DNA of 64,000 nt from Pectinophora gossypiella (taxonomy: Eukaryota > Arthropoda > Insecta > Lepidoptera > Gelechiidae). Made by a program: the position numbers and the translations under genes. Positions within the stretch are counted from its first letter, which is position 1. The number at the start of each line of letters is the position of its first letter. The notes under the pieces were generated by a model. That model did no database searches. It saw only the letters and a program-made list of their open reading frames with translations, and had not been told where the DNA came from. The stretch lies in NCBI RefSeq assembly GCF_024362695.1, contig NC_065422.1, positions 4,091,534 through 4,155,533 on the forward strand, given 5' to 3'. This document shows positions 11,081 through 21,104 of this stretch, in pieces.

Positions 11081-11234
11081 ATTAAAACACATAATAACGG
11101 GTTCTTACCGCGTTTGTTCCCTACTTTAGTAGGGATATGAGACTCCGGATATTTTGACACTGTTGCAAGTGCCATAAACCCGTGGTAAGAACCCGTTATT
11201 ATGTGTTTTAATTTTGATAATAACCGCGTAAACT
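11081..11234. mobile_element. TIR-5 short foldback
   Basis: Left arm AAAACACATAATAACGGG and TTCTTACCGCG; right arm is its inverse, CCGTTATTATGTGTTTTAAT. The centre carries GATATGAGACTCCGGATATT and CACTGTTGCAAGTGCC. It looks like an internally deleted version of the longer element at 58401. Confidence 0.75.
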
Positions 11235-11289
11235 TAAAACACGATTTGGATGCCTGGCTTAGGTTTCCGAAAAAGACAATTCCTTATTT

Positions 11290-11480
11290 CAACGCTTCTC
11301 GCTATCGGCCCACTATTTAATTCTTTATTTATTTATTTGTACACAATAAAACAGATACAAGGGAGAAAGACACACAGACAGTACAGGTAAGCTTATCTCT
11401 GTATAAAGATAAATATAAACCCTCTCAGACGACGCCCTGAGCCGAGAATCGCCTCCAACTGGGTATTCAGCGTGCTCCCA
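11290..11480 (+). mobile_element. Rep-E copy with inserted LINE tail
   Basis: TTCTCGCTATCGGCCCACTA on the left and CAGACGACGCCCTGAGCCG on the right are contiguous in Rep-E. About 95 bp at 11327-11420 intervenes, with TTATTTATTTATTTGTACAC and AAGCTTATCTCTGTATAAAG, which has the character of a minus-strand LINE 3' tail. Confidence 0.6.
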
Positions 11481-11577
11481 ATATGTACATACGATCAAGT
11501 ATTTTTTTTAAACCTACAATAAGGCTGTTGACAATTAGAGACTGACTCAAATAAGAGTATTTCATTCAGATGTTGCT

Positions 11578-11715
11578 GGTTGACCTGATTGTCCAAAAAC
11601 TAAGATATTTCCGTATTTCGGAAGGCACATTCATGCTTAGGTCCTACTATAAGAAGTAGTTACATGACCTGTCCTTTGACGGCCCAATATAAACCCTGGT
11701 ACCAAGGTCAGTGCC
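11578..11715 (+). mobile_element. Old SINE-A remnant
   Basis: CCTGATTGTCCAAAAACTAAG, then TTCGGAAGGCACATT and CCCTGGTACCAAGG follow the SINE-A order with many substitutions and deletions. Head missing. Confidence 0.5.
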
Positions 11716-11856
11716 ACAGGGTTCTTTTATAGTAATTATTGATTTATTTATCTATCAATGTTCTACAACTAACTTTACAAGACTATCCCAATACGATAGT
11801 TCCCCAGAAATTTTATTTATTATACCTTTTGGAATTCGGGTAAGTTACAAATATAT

Positions 11857-11950
11857 GCAAGAGGGAAACCACTGCCCTATTTTTCCCTAAAAAAGTAGCA
11901 TGGAAAATGCTGCACCGACAAGAGCGTGGCTTTTAAATTGATGATGTTCA
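11857..11950 (-). repeat. Rep-F fragment
   Basis: Minus-strand match to the Rep-F segments ATTTAAAAGCCACGCTCTTG and AGGGCAGTGGTTTCCCTC. Same family as 788 and 62794. Confidence 0.6.
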
Positions 11951-12072
11951 TAAATACATCAGTCCTTCCTGGAATGTCGTTAAGTGTGTGGAGAGCTCAA
12001 GTCAGCAGTTTCTATTATCTGTGGTCTTTGCACTGGTGATCTGTGAAAAACGCACGAAGCTACTGCTCAATA

Positions 12073-12163
12073 ATTAAAACACATAATAGCGGGTTCTTAC
12101 CGCGTTTAAAGTAGGGATATGAGACTCCCGATATTTCGACACTGTTGCAAGTGCCATGATCAC
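12073..12163. mobile_element. TIR-5 single arm
   Basis: AAAACACATAATAGCGGG, TTCTTACCGCGTTTAAAG, ACTCCCGATATTTCGACACT. It is enclosed by a 12-bp inverted pair, GCTACTGCTCAA at 12059 and its inverse at 12261. The right arm is not present. Confidence 0.65.
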
Positions 12164-12449
12164 GATTCGATTCGATTAATTCGATTCTGTTGAGATAGAT
12201 AGATAGATAAAATACTTTATAAAAATACTTTAAAAATACTTTTTTTTTTTTAAATACTTTTTGAGCAGTAGCTCAATGCGATTATTCCGTGCGGTGTGAA
12301 ACAAGCCGTATTATATTTGAACTGACACAGGAAGGGTTTACATTTACGCAAACTTTCGTTATTCGAAAGATGTTTATGACTGTTTCGTGCGTGGGAATCA
12401 GTTGTTGATTATGATGGGGTTTGTAAAACGTATTTAATGCTTCTACGTA

Positions 12450-12608
12450 GGAGCCGCGGTAGCCCAGTTGGTAGAACGCTTGCCTCTCACTTTGAGGTCG
12501 CAGGTTCGAATGCAGCACAGACCTAAACCAATGTTTGGATCATAAATTATTATCACGTGCTCAGCGGCGAAGGAAAACATCGTGAGGAAACCCACATTCC
12601 CCAGAAAT
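12450..12608 (+). mobile_element. SINE-C, 3' truncated
   Basis: GAGCCGCGGTAGCCCAGTTGG (A box) and GGTTCGAATGC (B box), then CACGTGCTCAGCGGCGAAGG and GTGAGGAAACCCACATTCC. The tail after the AAATAC stretch is missing. Confidence 0.8.
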
Positions 12609-12614
12609 ACTTAT

Positions 12615-13075
12615 TACTACAGATTCTGAGTTGACTTCAAATAACATTTTCCGTCGCAAAAGTATGGAACTGAAAAAAAAACTAAAAAAATAATAAAAAA
12701 ATCATGAATATTTCGACAGGAAATTCCATTTGATATCAACTCAGAATCATGGTCTGAACCATTCCCTTCAGTATTTGTTACGGTGGTGTCACCACCACCC
12801 ATACCTACTTGTATGGCTACCTGTATGTACTTGTACGGAGTGTAAGTGACATCGGGGTGTAAGTGGATTTTCTTATTGGAAAATTCATGAAAATTTTAGT
12901 TTATTTTTTATTATTTTCAGTTCCATACTTTGGCGACAGAAAATTCCACTTGATATTAACTCAGAATCATGGTCTGAAACATCCCCCTCAGTATTCATTA
13001 CGATATTACTACTGTATATATCTTCGGAGCGAGTTTGACAGGCACCTAGGTATCTAGGTGCGGAGTGGAGAGTGT
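12615..13075. mobile_element. Two adjoining TIR-2 copies
   Basis: 12615-12858 and about 12860-13075 each contain the inverted pair ATATCAAGTGGAATTTTC / GAAATTCCACTTGATATC around an A-rich centre, with TCAGAATCATGGTCTGAA on the right arm. They appear fused through a shared GTGTAAGTGACATCGGGGTG region. No coding capacity. Confidence 0.7.
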
Positions 13076-13273
13076 CCCTTTTATTCGTAGTATCATTGTT
13101 TACTCTATGGCTCAAGTACAGAACACTTATGTTCTAATCTGGCGTAGTAAGTAAGTTAATACATGTATAATAATGTGTGATTATCTAGCCCGCGGCGGCA
13201 GCGGGATGTGCCAATCTTTTCCTTGTTTGTAGCAGTTTGTCTAGGGTTCACAGTTTACCATAATATAATGTAT

Positions 13274-13297
13274 ATTTATTTTATTTTATTTTATTTG
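13274..13297 (+). repeat. ATTTT microsatellite
   Basis: TTATTTTATTTTATTTTATT, a short pentanucleotide run. Confidence 0.8.
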
Positions 13298-13584
13298 GGG
13301 AGCTTACAGCTAAATTTACAAAGTAACATACTAATTTAATATCTAAAAGCCATTAACAAGCTTCCACAGATTGAAAGAAAACACATTTTCCATTACGTTT
13401 CTAAGACCATATGGAAAAGACCTTAAAAATAGAAATATCTAAACAATAGAGGAAACGAAGTCTCTAACAAGTGCTTTTTTAGCACCTTGAATGCTGCCAG
13501 CAAATAGGTCCAAATTCAAGTTATGACCAAGCCTAAATGTATAAGTAGTAAGTAGTATATAAATATATATATACTACTAAAACT

Positions 13585-13595
13585 ACTAAGACTAC

Positions 13596-13634
<39 letters not shown>

Positions 13635-13640
13635 AATTTG

Positions 13641-13692
<52 letters not shown>
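13585..13692. repeat. Long AT dinucleotide run
   Basis: Two TA/AT runs of about 30 and 50 bp separated by GTACAATTTGTCAT. The inverse ATGACAAATTGTAC follows at 13691, so the second run sits in the loop of a hairpin. Confidence 0.85.
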
Positions 13693-13694
<2 letters not shown>

Positions 13695-13850
13695 CAAATT
13701 GTACTGTAAGTCTCGCTAAATGACAATTTATGTTAGTGCGACAGAGTCCTTCTCTCTCTCTATTTAAGAGCTGCGCTCTTGTCGGTGGAGTAACCGCCAT
13801 AGCGACAGAGTCCTTAAGTGGGTATATTATATTGATCACGAATGTACATA
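13631..13850. mobile_element. TIR-8 MITE copy, expanded and interrupted
   Basis: GTACAATTTGTCAT / ATGACAAATTGTAC, then GTAAGTCTCGCTAAATGAC, GTGCGACAGAGTCCTT and AAGTGGGTATATTATATTGA correspond to the 141-bp MITE at 52626. The AT run expanded inside it and a 50-bp Rep-F piece inserted at 13752. Confidence 0.6.
13752..13801 (+). mobile_element. 50-bp Rep-F insertion with 14-bp TSD
   Basis: GCGACAGAGTCCTT occurs at 13738-13751 and again at 13802-13815, a perfect 14-bp duplication. Between them are a CT run and ATTTAAGAGCTGCGCTCTTG of Rep-F. TSDs of this length suggest target-primed reverse transcription. Confidence 0.7.
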
Positions 13851-13861
13851 CAACGTAAGTA

Positions 13862-14150
13862 GCTTATATACGTCCCACTGCTGGGCACAGGCCTCTTCTC
13901 AATCAACCGGAGAATGTGGCGCATACTCCACGACTCTGCTTCAGTGCGGGTTGGAGGCATTTGGGCTCACGTGCTTTCCGAAGTTTGAAAACATCATAAT
14001 TTTTCCGACAAACAGATGATTCAGGCTCCAATGTTCTAGTCAAACAAAGGACAGTCTCACAAGAGGATGTTTGACAGTGACCTTGTCAGTAATCGAACCT
14101 GGACCTCCAGATCATGAGCCCAATGGTCAAATCACTAGACCACAGAGGCT
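13862..14150 (-). mobile_element. SINE-B, diverged full-length copy
   Basis: The minus strand runs AGCCTCTGTGGTCTAGTGA, a degenerate B box near AGGTTCGATTAC, GACAGTCTCACAAG-type core segments, and the tail GCCTGTGCCCAGCAGTGGG with ACGTATATA. Many substitutions indicate age. Confidence 0.75.
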
Positions 14151-14221
14151 GTTGGCTGTTGTATGTTATATACAAATGATCTATATCTATATTACAGTGT
14201 TAACAATACCGTATCGATAAC

Positions 14222-14345
14222 TGTACCACCACCACCACCATCACCACCATCAACACCACCACTGTATTAAGGACATGATTCAGCTCATGATTCTGAATTA
14301 ATGTCAAGTGGAATTTTCCATATTTCTTTTATAGTACCAATTCGT
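14222..14345. repeat. CAC run next to a TIR-2 arm
   Basis: ACCACCACCACCACCATCAC at 14222-14263 is followed by CTCATGATTCTGAATTAATG and TCAAGTGGAATTTTCC, one arm of TIR-2. The other arm is absent. Confidence 0.6.
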
Positions 14346-14427
14346 GTAGAGTTTAGAACATTTTTTTATAATTCAAATAATAAAAAATAAAATTAATATA
14401 AAATATATTTTTTTAATAATTTTTTTC

Positions 14428-14550
14428 GGAGAGACTGGCCGGAGTACGCACAGGGCCGCAAAAAATGGAAAGAGGAAAAAATGGAAAGAAGGCCTTTGCC
14501 CAGCAGTGGGATCTTGTAGGCTACATTAGATTATATTAGATTTTATAAGC
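14428..14550 (+). pseudogene. LINE-2 3' end with TTAGA-type tail
   Basis: The coding frame reads DWPEYAQGRKKWK and continues to GLCPAVGS, a C-terminus typical of CFDP2-like or RTE-like insect LINEs. The tail is GTGGGATCTTGTAGGCTACA followed by TTAGATTATATTAGATT. A matching tail is at 61268. Only about 40 codons remain. Confidence 0.6.
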
Positions 14551-15013
14551 ATTAACTCGGGAAATGGTAGGATTTTCGTTAACGTAGCAAGATCTTCCGT
14601 ACTACATTAGATCACATTATAGATAATAAATTATTAGTCTTAATCTGTCACTATTTACACCTAGCCCTATTCAACTTTCCGTAGACTCCACTTACGTATT
14701 ACATAGAGTCAAGTCAACGCACCCGGTTAGGTATGTAGCGTGTAATAACAACAGCTACTGTTTGCCAAGACAGGTTGGACAACTACAGAGTTGATAATAC
14801 CACCTTGAAGTGGAAATACATAGAGCTGATAATACGAAACTAACCTACTATTAGAAATAAGGTTGTACGTAGCTATATGTTGTGGTAGCAGCTACTATTT
14901 AGTGTTTTCTAAGACAGGTTGATTGCTATAGAGTTGTAACAACATATTATTATTATGTATTCATTTATGTGCACAGAGCGTTATGGGCTAAAATGTGGCG
15001 GTCAGCTTTCTTA
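14551..15013. other. No recognisable feature
   Basis: A TAGAGCTGATAATAC / AGAGTTGATAATACCACC phrase recurs loosely here and again at 15514-15720, but I cannot define an element. Confidence 0.4.
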
Positions 15014-15075
15014 GAATTCCATAGTCTCTGCTTACCCCGGTCGGAAATAGGCGTGAGTTTATGCATGTATGTATG
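15014..15075 (+). mobile_element. LINE-1 3' tail
   Basis: GAATTCCATAGTCTCTGCTT, CCCCGGTCGGAAATAGGCGT, GAGTTTATGCATGTATGTAT. The TAG in GGAAATAGGCG is the family stop codon, seen also at 62620. Confidence 0.7.
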
Positions 15076-15164
15076 TAACTATAAACTTAAAGAACTTAAT
15101 AATTAATGAAACTCAACTTATTGGATGTGCTATTGACCGTTTTTTTAATATAGTAATTTACAAT

Positions 15165-15305
15165 AACCAAAATCAAATCAAATTATACATTAATGAAAAA
15201 AAAAAACATACAAACATTTAGCAACAGTACCTATGGGCGGCCTTATAGCTCTGAAGCAATTTCTTCCAGGCAACCACTACCAGGAATCAGACGTAAAAAA
15301 CTTGT
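15165..15305 (-). mobile_element. LINE-5 type 3' end
   Basis: Plus-strand GGGCGGCCTTATAGCTCTG and CAATTTCTTCCAGGCAACC, with AATCAAATCAAATTATACAT towards the 3' tail. Same family as 3030 and 40618. Confidence 0.6.
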
Positions 15306-15887
15306 ATACTATAGTAATGCCTAAAACAAGTACTATGACGTAATGTAGAAGTTTATTGATGAAAATCAACGTAGTGGAGGTGCTAGTGACCGTTTTTTTT
15401 TTCTGGCCACTGCGCAAAGGACACTGCGTGAAGATTTATACATCCTCGTAACATTCATTAAAGTCAATAAATAATTTTTACTTGTCATCTAAGATTAGTT
15501 CGACAACTAACAGAGTTGATATTACCAACTAACCTCACGCAATGTAATTATATAGAGCTGATAATACGTCCTGTACCTAACAACTATTAGAAGTCAACGA
15601 ACCCGTACAGGTATGCGGCTACTGTTTACTAAGATTAGCTCACTTAGACTAGATCTACTAGACAGGTTTCAATTATACTACTACAGAGATGTTAATACCA
15701 CCGCATAATGTGGAAATATATAGAGTGGTTTTTACATATTTAAGGAACAAAAACTAGGTATTCGATAATTCCTAACTTTGAAAATATTTTTTTCTTTAAA
15801 ATCATACTTGGGAATTGGTAAACACCATCAGAGTACGCGCAAAACTCAATTAACTCAACAACTCCCTTTAGTTCTACTGTCACAGGT
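15306..15887. other. No recognisable feature
   Basis: Repeated GAGTTGATATTACCAAC / GAGCTGATAATACGTCC-like phrases, otherwise unrecognised AT-rich DNA. Confidence 0.4.
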
Positions 15888-16060
15888 TCGAATACCAGCT
15901 CGGGCGCGAAGCCAATGAATTCAACTTTATGAGTTTGAATTCAAATTTGATCATAAATAATTGATATCACGTGATCTCCAGGATTTTTATATTATTATAC
16001 ACGTCTGCCTACCCCTCTGGGAATATAGGCGTGATGCTATGCTACGTGTCAATGACCTGT
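15888..16060 (+). mobile_element. SINE-R copy
   Basis: B-box-like GGTTCGAATACCAG, then CCAATGAATTCAACTTTATG, ATAATTGATATCACGTGATC and the tail CTGCCTACCCCTCTGGGAAT with AGGCGTGATGCTATG. Head A box not preserved. Confidence 0.65.
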
Positions 16061-16370
16061 ATGGTGACAGGTTACCCACCCACCATAAAATTATGTAATA
16101 GGTCCATCACATTATACACAACATGATCCCTAAGTAGTTCCGTCCCTAGTAAGTAGTATCCTATACTATACAGACTTCATCTTTCTTAGGATTTAAAAAG
16201 CAAATGTTCTCTGCCCATCTAACCCAATTGCCTCAAAAAAAAACGATATAATTTAAAAATAATATAAATATTGATAAAAAAATAATAAAAGAAATCGATA
16301 CACTTCCGAATTTTTGTTCAATAATAGACGGGTTTAATTAAATTTGAATTTGGAACTTTTTGTTTTCAGA

Positions 16371-16605
16371 ATTGGATAGTTTCCTGTGTCAAAGATGAAA
16401 TTTAAAAATACTTAATAAAGACAGATCTAAACGTGCCAAAAACCGTTTACTTTTTTTTCTATTTAACTTATTTATGAAGTACGATATTAATTTTGTCACT
16501 TTTTTTTTAATGACGGTTGCTTTTTCATATACATTCCATAGTAATTTTGTGTTTTGATTTTCAGTAAAAAGTAACTGATTTGACTAGTTGGAAACTACCC
16601 TGTTA
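16371..16605 (+). mobile_element. TIR-3 copy
   Basis: TTGGATAGTTTCCTGTGTCA on the left; GACTAGTTGGAAACTACCC on the right is the inverse of the family terminus GGGTAGTTTCC. Inside: AATAAAGACAGATCTAAACG and CATAGTAATTTTGTGTTTTG. Non-coding. Confidence 0.7.
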
Positions 16606-18075
16606 AAAAACTTATGTAAAATGTATTTTTTTTTTACTTTGTCGTATTAATAATATTTTTTCTGATAATCCTTACGAAACATAGACTTGAGAAATGTATA
16701 AAAATGTAAAGTACTTATATACTTATGATACTTATACGTCGATGATAATGAAATAACGCAATCAAAATACTTCCCTATAAACCCATTAACTTTATCTAAA
16801 TCAAATCAAATCCGAGCTACATTAATCCTATCTGAAACAGTAGTTAGAATCTATAACTCAAACCCGTCATTTTCATTTACCGCTACAAGTGTACCTACAA
16901 TAAAGTATGCAATACAATAAATTACGGTTGCATGATTTATTGTAACTATTAACAATAGTGTAGGACAATACATCACGCTATGACAAGTCCAGATAATCAC
17001 AGTAAAGTGTGACAAAGCAATACGGTAGCCTTCCTGCTGCAAGGGAAAATTATTGCCAGTAACCAGTTTTGCACAGAGAAATGATATAGAGTGAACGAAT
17101 TGTATAGAAGTTGATATTCTTATTCTATGTTGGCCGTTTAGAGGCATTACAATAGTGCGTAAAAATTAAATGTGTAAGGAGTCTGTGTTTTGTAAGTTTT
17201 TAAATTTAGAACAGAAGTTTTTTAAATTTTTGCAAGAAGTACTGGTTAAAAAGTATCGATTTTTATAACTGACAAGTCTGTATTACACATATTATCTATT
17301 GTACGAAACTTGATGAGCAGGACAAACGTCAAAACGGCCATAATAGCCGCTAGTTCAGTTAATAGTGCTATTTAATTTTCAAGGTCATGCATGCTAGTAG
17401 TAAAATTCGACTGATGATCTAAAAGTGTGAATTAACAGAAAGGTACGGTAGTGTATTTTCTATAAAGAAATAACTGAATTTTAATGGAAAAAAAATTGCG
17501 CTGTTAATAACCCAAACGCCTCTACCATCTCACACGAGAACAACGTAGTGGAATATACTGTATACCTATTGAATAAAATAAAAAAGACAGGCTTGTGTAG
17601 ATAAGGTGAGAACACAGAAAAATACACATACTCTATTGAAAATCATTTTGTCTTGGTCTATTAAGAAAAACATAATTAAGAAAAGGGGTCATCCTTTTAG
17701 TAATAAACAAAGCACTTACCGCCTAAGCATAAAATTATCATCACCCCTCGTACAAACTAATGATAGGAAACCAGCGAATGAAGCTCATAATCTCAGTTCA
17801 GCAGTGGAATCCAATAAGTGATGTAACAACAGGTCTGTTTGTCCGTCAGTCGTCCTGCAACCTCACTACAACCGCTATCCAGTGTACAATGTAAACTATT
17901 TATTATCTCTATAGAGTTGATATTACCCATGTCGAGTATTTTATGATACAAATACAAAAAGTACTTTAATGTACCAATATAAACTATTATAGAGACAGGC
18001 TTATCTAGGTACGATCATATTGCTTAAAGCGATTTCAGAAAAAAAATCAAGTGATAAAATAACAAAAGGTACATC
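16606..18075. other. Unrecognised AT-rich stretch
   Basis: Short frames near 16851-17147 (minus) and 17606-17821 (plus) lack protein-family character. I see no element ends or repeats shared with the rest of the window. Confidence 0.5.
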
Positions 18076-18145
18076 TCAAGATGAAGAAGTACCCACACCT
18101 CACCGAGCTTTTTATTAGACCAACGTGATAGGTGGTGAGCCGTAA
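18076..18145 (-). mobile_element. SINE-G fragment
   Basis: Plus-strand GTACCCACACCTCACCGAGC and GACCAACGTGATAGGTGGTG are the inverse of the SINE-G middle. Ends not defined. Confidence 0.6.
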
Positions 18146-18306
18146 CGCCGTCTAAAATGGTCGAGCCATATTAGTTAAACAAATGAAGAATGAATGAGTA
18201 AAATTACCAAATTAATAATTTATTTTTAGAACATCCACACAGAAGACACAGATAATTGTCACACTTGGTATTGAAATAAGAAAACCTATAGGTATTAAGA
18301 TAAACA

Positions 18307-18459
18307 GGGGGGTTAAAAAGGCTACATCGAAGCAATTTATCTAAGAAAATTGCAATTTGACATTTGCGCACACATTGAAGTGCGCAATGCAAACAAATGT
18401 CAAATGTCAAATATTGCTTTCTTAGATGAATTGCTTCGATGTGGCCATTTTAACCCCCC
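18307..18459. mobile_element. TIR-1 MITE, best-preserved copy
   Basis: Symmetric ends GGGGGGTTAAAAAGGCTACA and GATGTGGCCATTTTAACCCC, with long paired arms through CAATTTGACATTTGCGCAC. It is 153 bp. A 141-codon frame starting in its right arm (18426) is produced by the MITE running into unrelated flanking DNA and I do not consider it a gene. Confidence 0.8.
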
Positions 18460-18494
18460 AGTATTACCAAATTAGCTCGTTACCGCGTAGTGTA

Positions 18495-18540
18495 TTCCTC
18501 AATCTAGGACGATATGCCCGAGATGAACAGCTGAACGCAT
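18495..18540 (-). mobile_element. Rep-D 5' fragment
   Basis: ATATGCCCGAGATGAACAGC and TGAACGCATTGTACATTTT match the far end of the long Rep-D copy at 22411-22690. Confidence 0.5.
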
Positions 18541-18949
18541 TGTACATTTTTGTATACCGCGAAGGAATTTTGATAAATTCATGTTCGAAATTTAAAATTT
18601 TGTCGCTGCCTGCGTCATCCACGTCCGCTGCCTGTGTCTCTTTCAAAGCTCGGTGTGTTCATCAACTCTGTAGATATAACAGATTGCAATTAGATTGTCA
18701 ATGGACAAGTGTCGCTAAGACTCGTTCCATTCCAGTGCTGTGGTTAAGCAACGGTAGTCACTGCAATAACTACTGCGACGATAATTACCAGCCAGTCTGC
18801 TTGTATTTAAACTTTCTTTCAATTTCTATGGTTAGTAGCCGGAAACTCTAAGTTGTTAATTGTGGATTGTATCGCAGTTCTATTGGAGCTGATTGGTCCT
18901 GCGGTTTTCCGGGACTCGTCCAGTTTAGTATAACATAAGATGTTAGATG
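18541..18949. other. Possible unique sequence
   Basis: Less AT-rich than its surroundings, with no repeat partner in the window. An open frame crosses it, but no domain or splice context supports a gene. Confidence 0.35.
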
Positions 18950-19018
18950 GCCAAGGATGGCCTTTGGGGGAGGCCTATACCCAGCAGTGGGCGTCGTACG
19001 GCTGATGATGATGATGGC
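18950..19018 (+). mobile_element. LINE-3 3' tail with GATG run
   Basis: GGGGGAGGCCTATACCCAGC, AGTGGGCGTCGTACGGCTGA, then TGATGATGATG. The GCCC-AGCAGTGGG stretch is the C-terminus and tail that SINE-B and SINE-M resemble. Confidence 0.65.
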
Positions 19019-19069
19019 CAAGGATGGAAAGTCAATGTCACTGTGGTCCTGTGGTTCATCGGCTTGCTT

Positions 19070-19165
19070 TACAAACGAGGAACGCCGGTTCGAGCCTCGA
19101 TACTGGACTTGCACCAATGAGTTATTAATTTACCTTAAGTGCAGTTTTCACTAACACAGTTGGCT
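19070..19165 (+). mobile_element. SINE-G head fragment
   Basis: GGTTCGAGCCTCGATACTGG (B-box region) then ACTTGCACCAATGAGTTATT and TTCACTAACACAGTTGGCTT. The tail is missing. Confidence 0.65.
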
Positions 19166-19194
19166 TGACCTTTATAAATGTTAAATAGCCAAAG

Positions 19195-19260
19195 ATGAAA
19201 AGTCGATGAGGGACTTTCCATCGTTCCCCAAAAATAATATAGATGACGCTGTTCAGATTG
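19195..19260. mobile_element. TIR-6 terminal fragment
   Basis: GAGGGACTTTCCATCGTTCC, CCAAAAATAATATAGATGAC and GCTGTTCAG match the left TIR of the element at 56462-57179. The sequence up to 19380 (ATAATTGTTGCTTGATATTTG) also occurs inside that element near 57000. Confidence 0.6.
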
Positions 19261-19380
19261 ACGTGATGATTGACTAATTTCTCATTGCTCGGGTATATAA
19301 TTATTCAAAAATATAATGTAAATGGCTTCTGCCATTTCGCTTCTGCATATATATAAATAATTGTTGCTTGATATTTGCTA

Positions 19381-19537
19381 TGTTATGGGCGATAGGCTGA
19401 TCCCTTATCACCATAAGGTTCATCATATCCATCTTTGGACTTCGTATCAACAGTGGCTGCAAGTTGTCTTTGATTACTTGTGGCTCTGCCCACCCCATTA
19501 GGGATTACGGGCGTGAGTTTATGTATGTATGTAAGTA
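19381..19537 (+). mobile_element. Rep-D with perfect 12-bp TSD
   Basis: TGATATTTGCTA at 19369-19380 is repeated at 19538-19549, fixing both ends. The insert is TGTTATGGGCGATAGGCTGA ... CTGCCCACCCCATTAGGGAT, GGCGTGAGTTTATGTATG. It has no tRNA head and its last 40 bp resemble the LINE-1 3' end (15014, 62620), so it is a LINE-dependent retroposon or an extreme LINE truncation. Confidence 0.85.
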
Positions 19538-19687
19538 TGATATTTGCTACAATCACATTATGTATACAATTATGTTGCTACCTATATTGCTTCTCTTTAT
19601 TTTGATCAATATGCATATGACTGTGATCCATAAAATTAGAAGCTTAAACGAAGAAAAATCTTTTCAGCGCCAGTTGGCTCGATGATT

Positions 19688-19820
19688 ATAGAAAGCGATA
19701 CGGCACTTATCACACGGTAACAGAAAGCTCTGTGAAGTGTGGGTACTTAGTTCATCTTACAATGGATGTACCTCTACGTATCCCAATTGGGATATAGTCG
19801 TGAGTTTATGTATCCATGTA
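19688..19820 (+). mobile_element. SINE-G tail half
   Basis: GTAACAGAAAGCTCTGTGAA, GTGGGTACTTAGTTCATCTT, CCCAATTGGGATATAGTCGT and GAGTTTATGTATCC. The head is absent. Confidence 0.65.
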
Positions 19821-19855
19821 TGAATGAATAAATAAGCATTTTATTGCATTAGTAC

Positions 19856-20162
19856 GAGCCGTGGTAGCCCAGTCGGTAGAACACTTACCTCTCACCTTGA
19901 GGTCGCAAGACACAGAGACGCAGCACAGGCCTAAACCAATGATTGTCGAATTCGTTTTCGAACTCATGTTTGGATCATAAATGATTATCACGTGCTCAGC
20001 GGTTAAGGAGAACATCGTGACGAAACCCACATTCCCGAGCAATGCAATGGTTTTCCCTTCGCGGGTTGGAAGGTGAGACAGGCAGTCGCTTCTGTAAAAA
20101 ACCGGACTGTCAAATCTTCAGGTTAGGTAAGCGGACCCTGTGAAAAAACAGGATAATGCTAG
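19856..20162 (+). mobile_element. SINE-C, full length
   Basis: A-box region GGTAGCCCAGTCGGTAG; the B box is altered near 19908 (AGACACAGAGACG). Then TTGGATCATAAATGATTATC, the CACATTCCCGAG segment, CGCTTCTGTAAAAAACCGGA and CAGGTTAGGTAAGCGGACCC. The AGGATAATGCTAGGATG tail is present. Confidence 0.85.
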
Positions 20163-20220
20163 GATGTATATAGATGATTGCATTTGTAAGCGAATAAAAT
20201 AATTAAAGTTGCACACGATT

Positions 20221-20318
20221 CTGACAGCAGTCAACAGTGACAGTAATAAAAATGGATTGACGTCAAGTGTCATATATGTCGATCCCATACATTTTTATCA
20301 CTGTCACTGTCGATTGTT
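20221..20318. mobile_element. Small foldback, GACAGT arms
   Basis: ACAGTGACAGTAATAAAAATGG (20236 region) is inverted at CATTTTTATCACTGTCACTGT (20290 region). A similar structure lies at 37285-37360 (GACAGTGTCAGTGATAAAAA). Non-coding MITE, superfamily unknown. Confidence 0.6.
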
Positions 20319-20585
20319 ACCGACCCCGCCGGCAGCGTGATCGACGACTTCCCTCAATCAGCGCTTATCGCTATCGACCCACTAGGGTCGATAAATTTTT
20401 TCAAATATGTTTTCCTCCCAGATGACGCCCTGAGTAGAGGTTCGCGCCCAACTGGGCACCCTCAGGCCTGTTGTCTTAAACGTTGTACCGGATGAGAGGA
20501 GCCTTCAGCGCTGCCCATTTGTCCGGCTAAGTAGTTAATGTCACCTACGGCAAATCTACAATAAGTCACGTCAAAAAAAAAACTG
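20319..20585 (+). mobile_element. Rep-E, near full length
   Basis: ACCGACCCCGCCGGC, CAGCGCTTATCGCTATCGAC, GGTTCGCGCCCAACTGGGC, AAGTAGTTAATG and TACAATAAGTCACGTC ending in an A-run. The 3' A-run and variable 5' truncation of copies at 31238, 32248, 33889 and 61525 indicate a retroposon. Confidence 0.8.
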
Positions 20586-21104
20586 TCGATTGTCATAATA
20601 ATTTACAACTTGTCCTGAGGATACCCAGGCGACCACCAACCACAGCTCGAAACAATCACCCGTGTACTCAAATCGAAAAACGAAAATGCTCATCAAAAGC
20701 GACCACGGTAAAAGTTTACAACTCAATTACCATAAACAAACTTTGCAAAACCTGAGTTCCAGCTGCAGACAAATAAACCTCCGGCCACACAGCACGCGAT
20801 CGGAGTAATCTCAATAATAGAGATGATTGCCTGTATCCTGGCATCAACTATTGTCCGTATCAGATTGTATGTTTGTCTGTAGTCAGGTGTACGCGACTGA
20901 ATTACGCACGCTTCGATTGGGCAAGAAAGATTTGTATGGATGAGACGTTTAAGTAAGAAACTTTGTCGCCCATTTTACTCTTCTATTTCTTTTTTGTTTG
21001 TAATTTTCATGTAAGCAATATTTTAGCAAAAATATTTTTTATTATTTGTAGTCAAAAGAAACATACAAATATTTCTTGTGTCTGTTCTGAAAACAGCTTT
21101 TTTT
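20586..21104. other. No recognisable feature
   Basis: Mixed composition up to 20830, AT-rich after. No ORF or element boundary supported. Confidence 0.4.

Noticed and set aside
12059..12272. 12-bp inverted pair GCTACTGCTCAA as transposon TIRs
   Set aside because: Too short, no TSD seen, and the enclosed sequence is a fragment of TIR-5 plus low-complexity DNA.
13585..13692. Centromeric or telomeric repeat
   Set aside because: It is a simple AT run in the loop of a MITE, not an arthropod telomere unit or a long satellite.
18426..18851. 141-codon open frame on the plus strand
   Set aside because: It starts inside the right arm of a TIR-1 MITE and runs into unrelated DNA. No domain, and the MITE origin explains the start.
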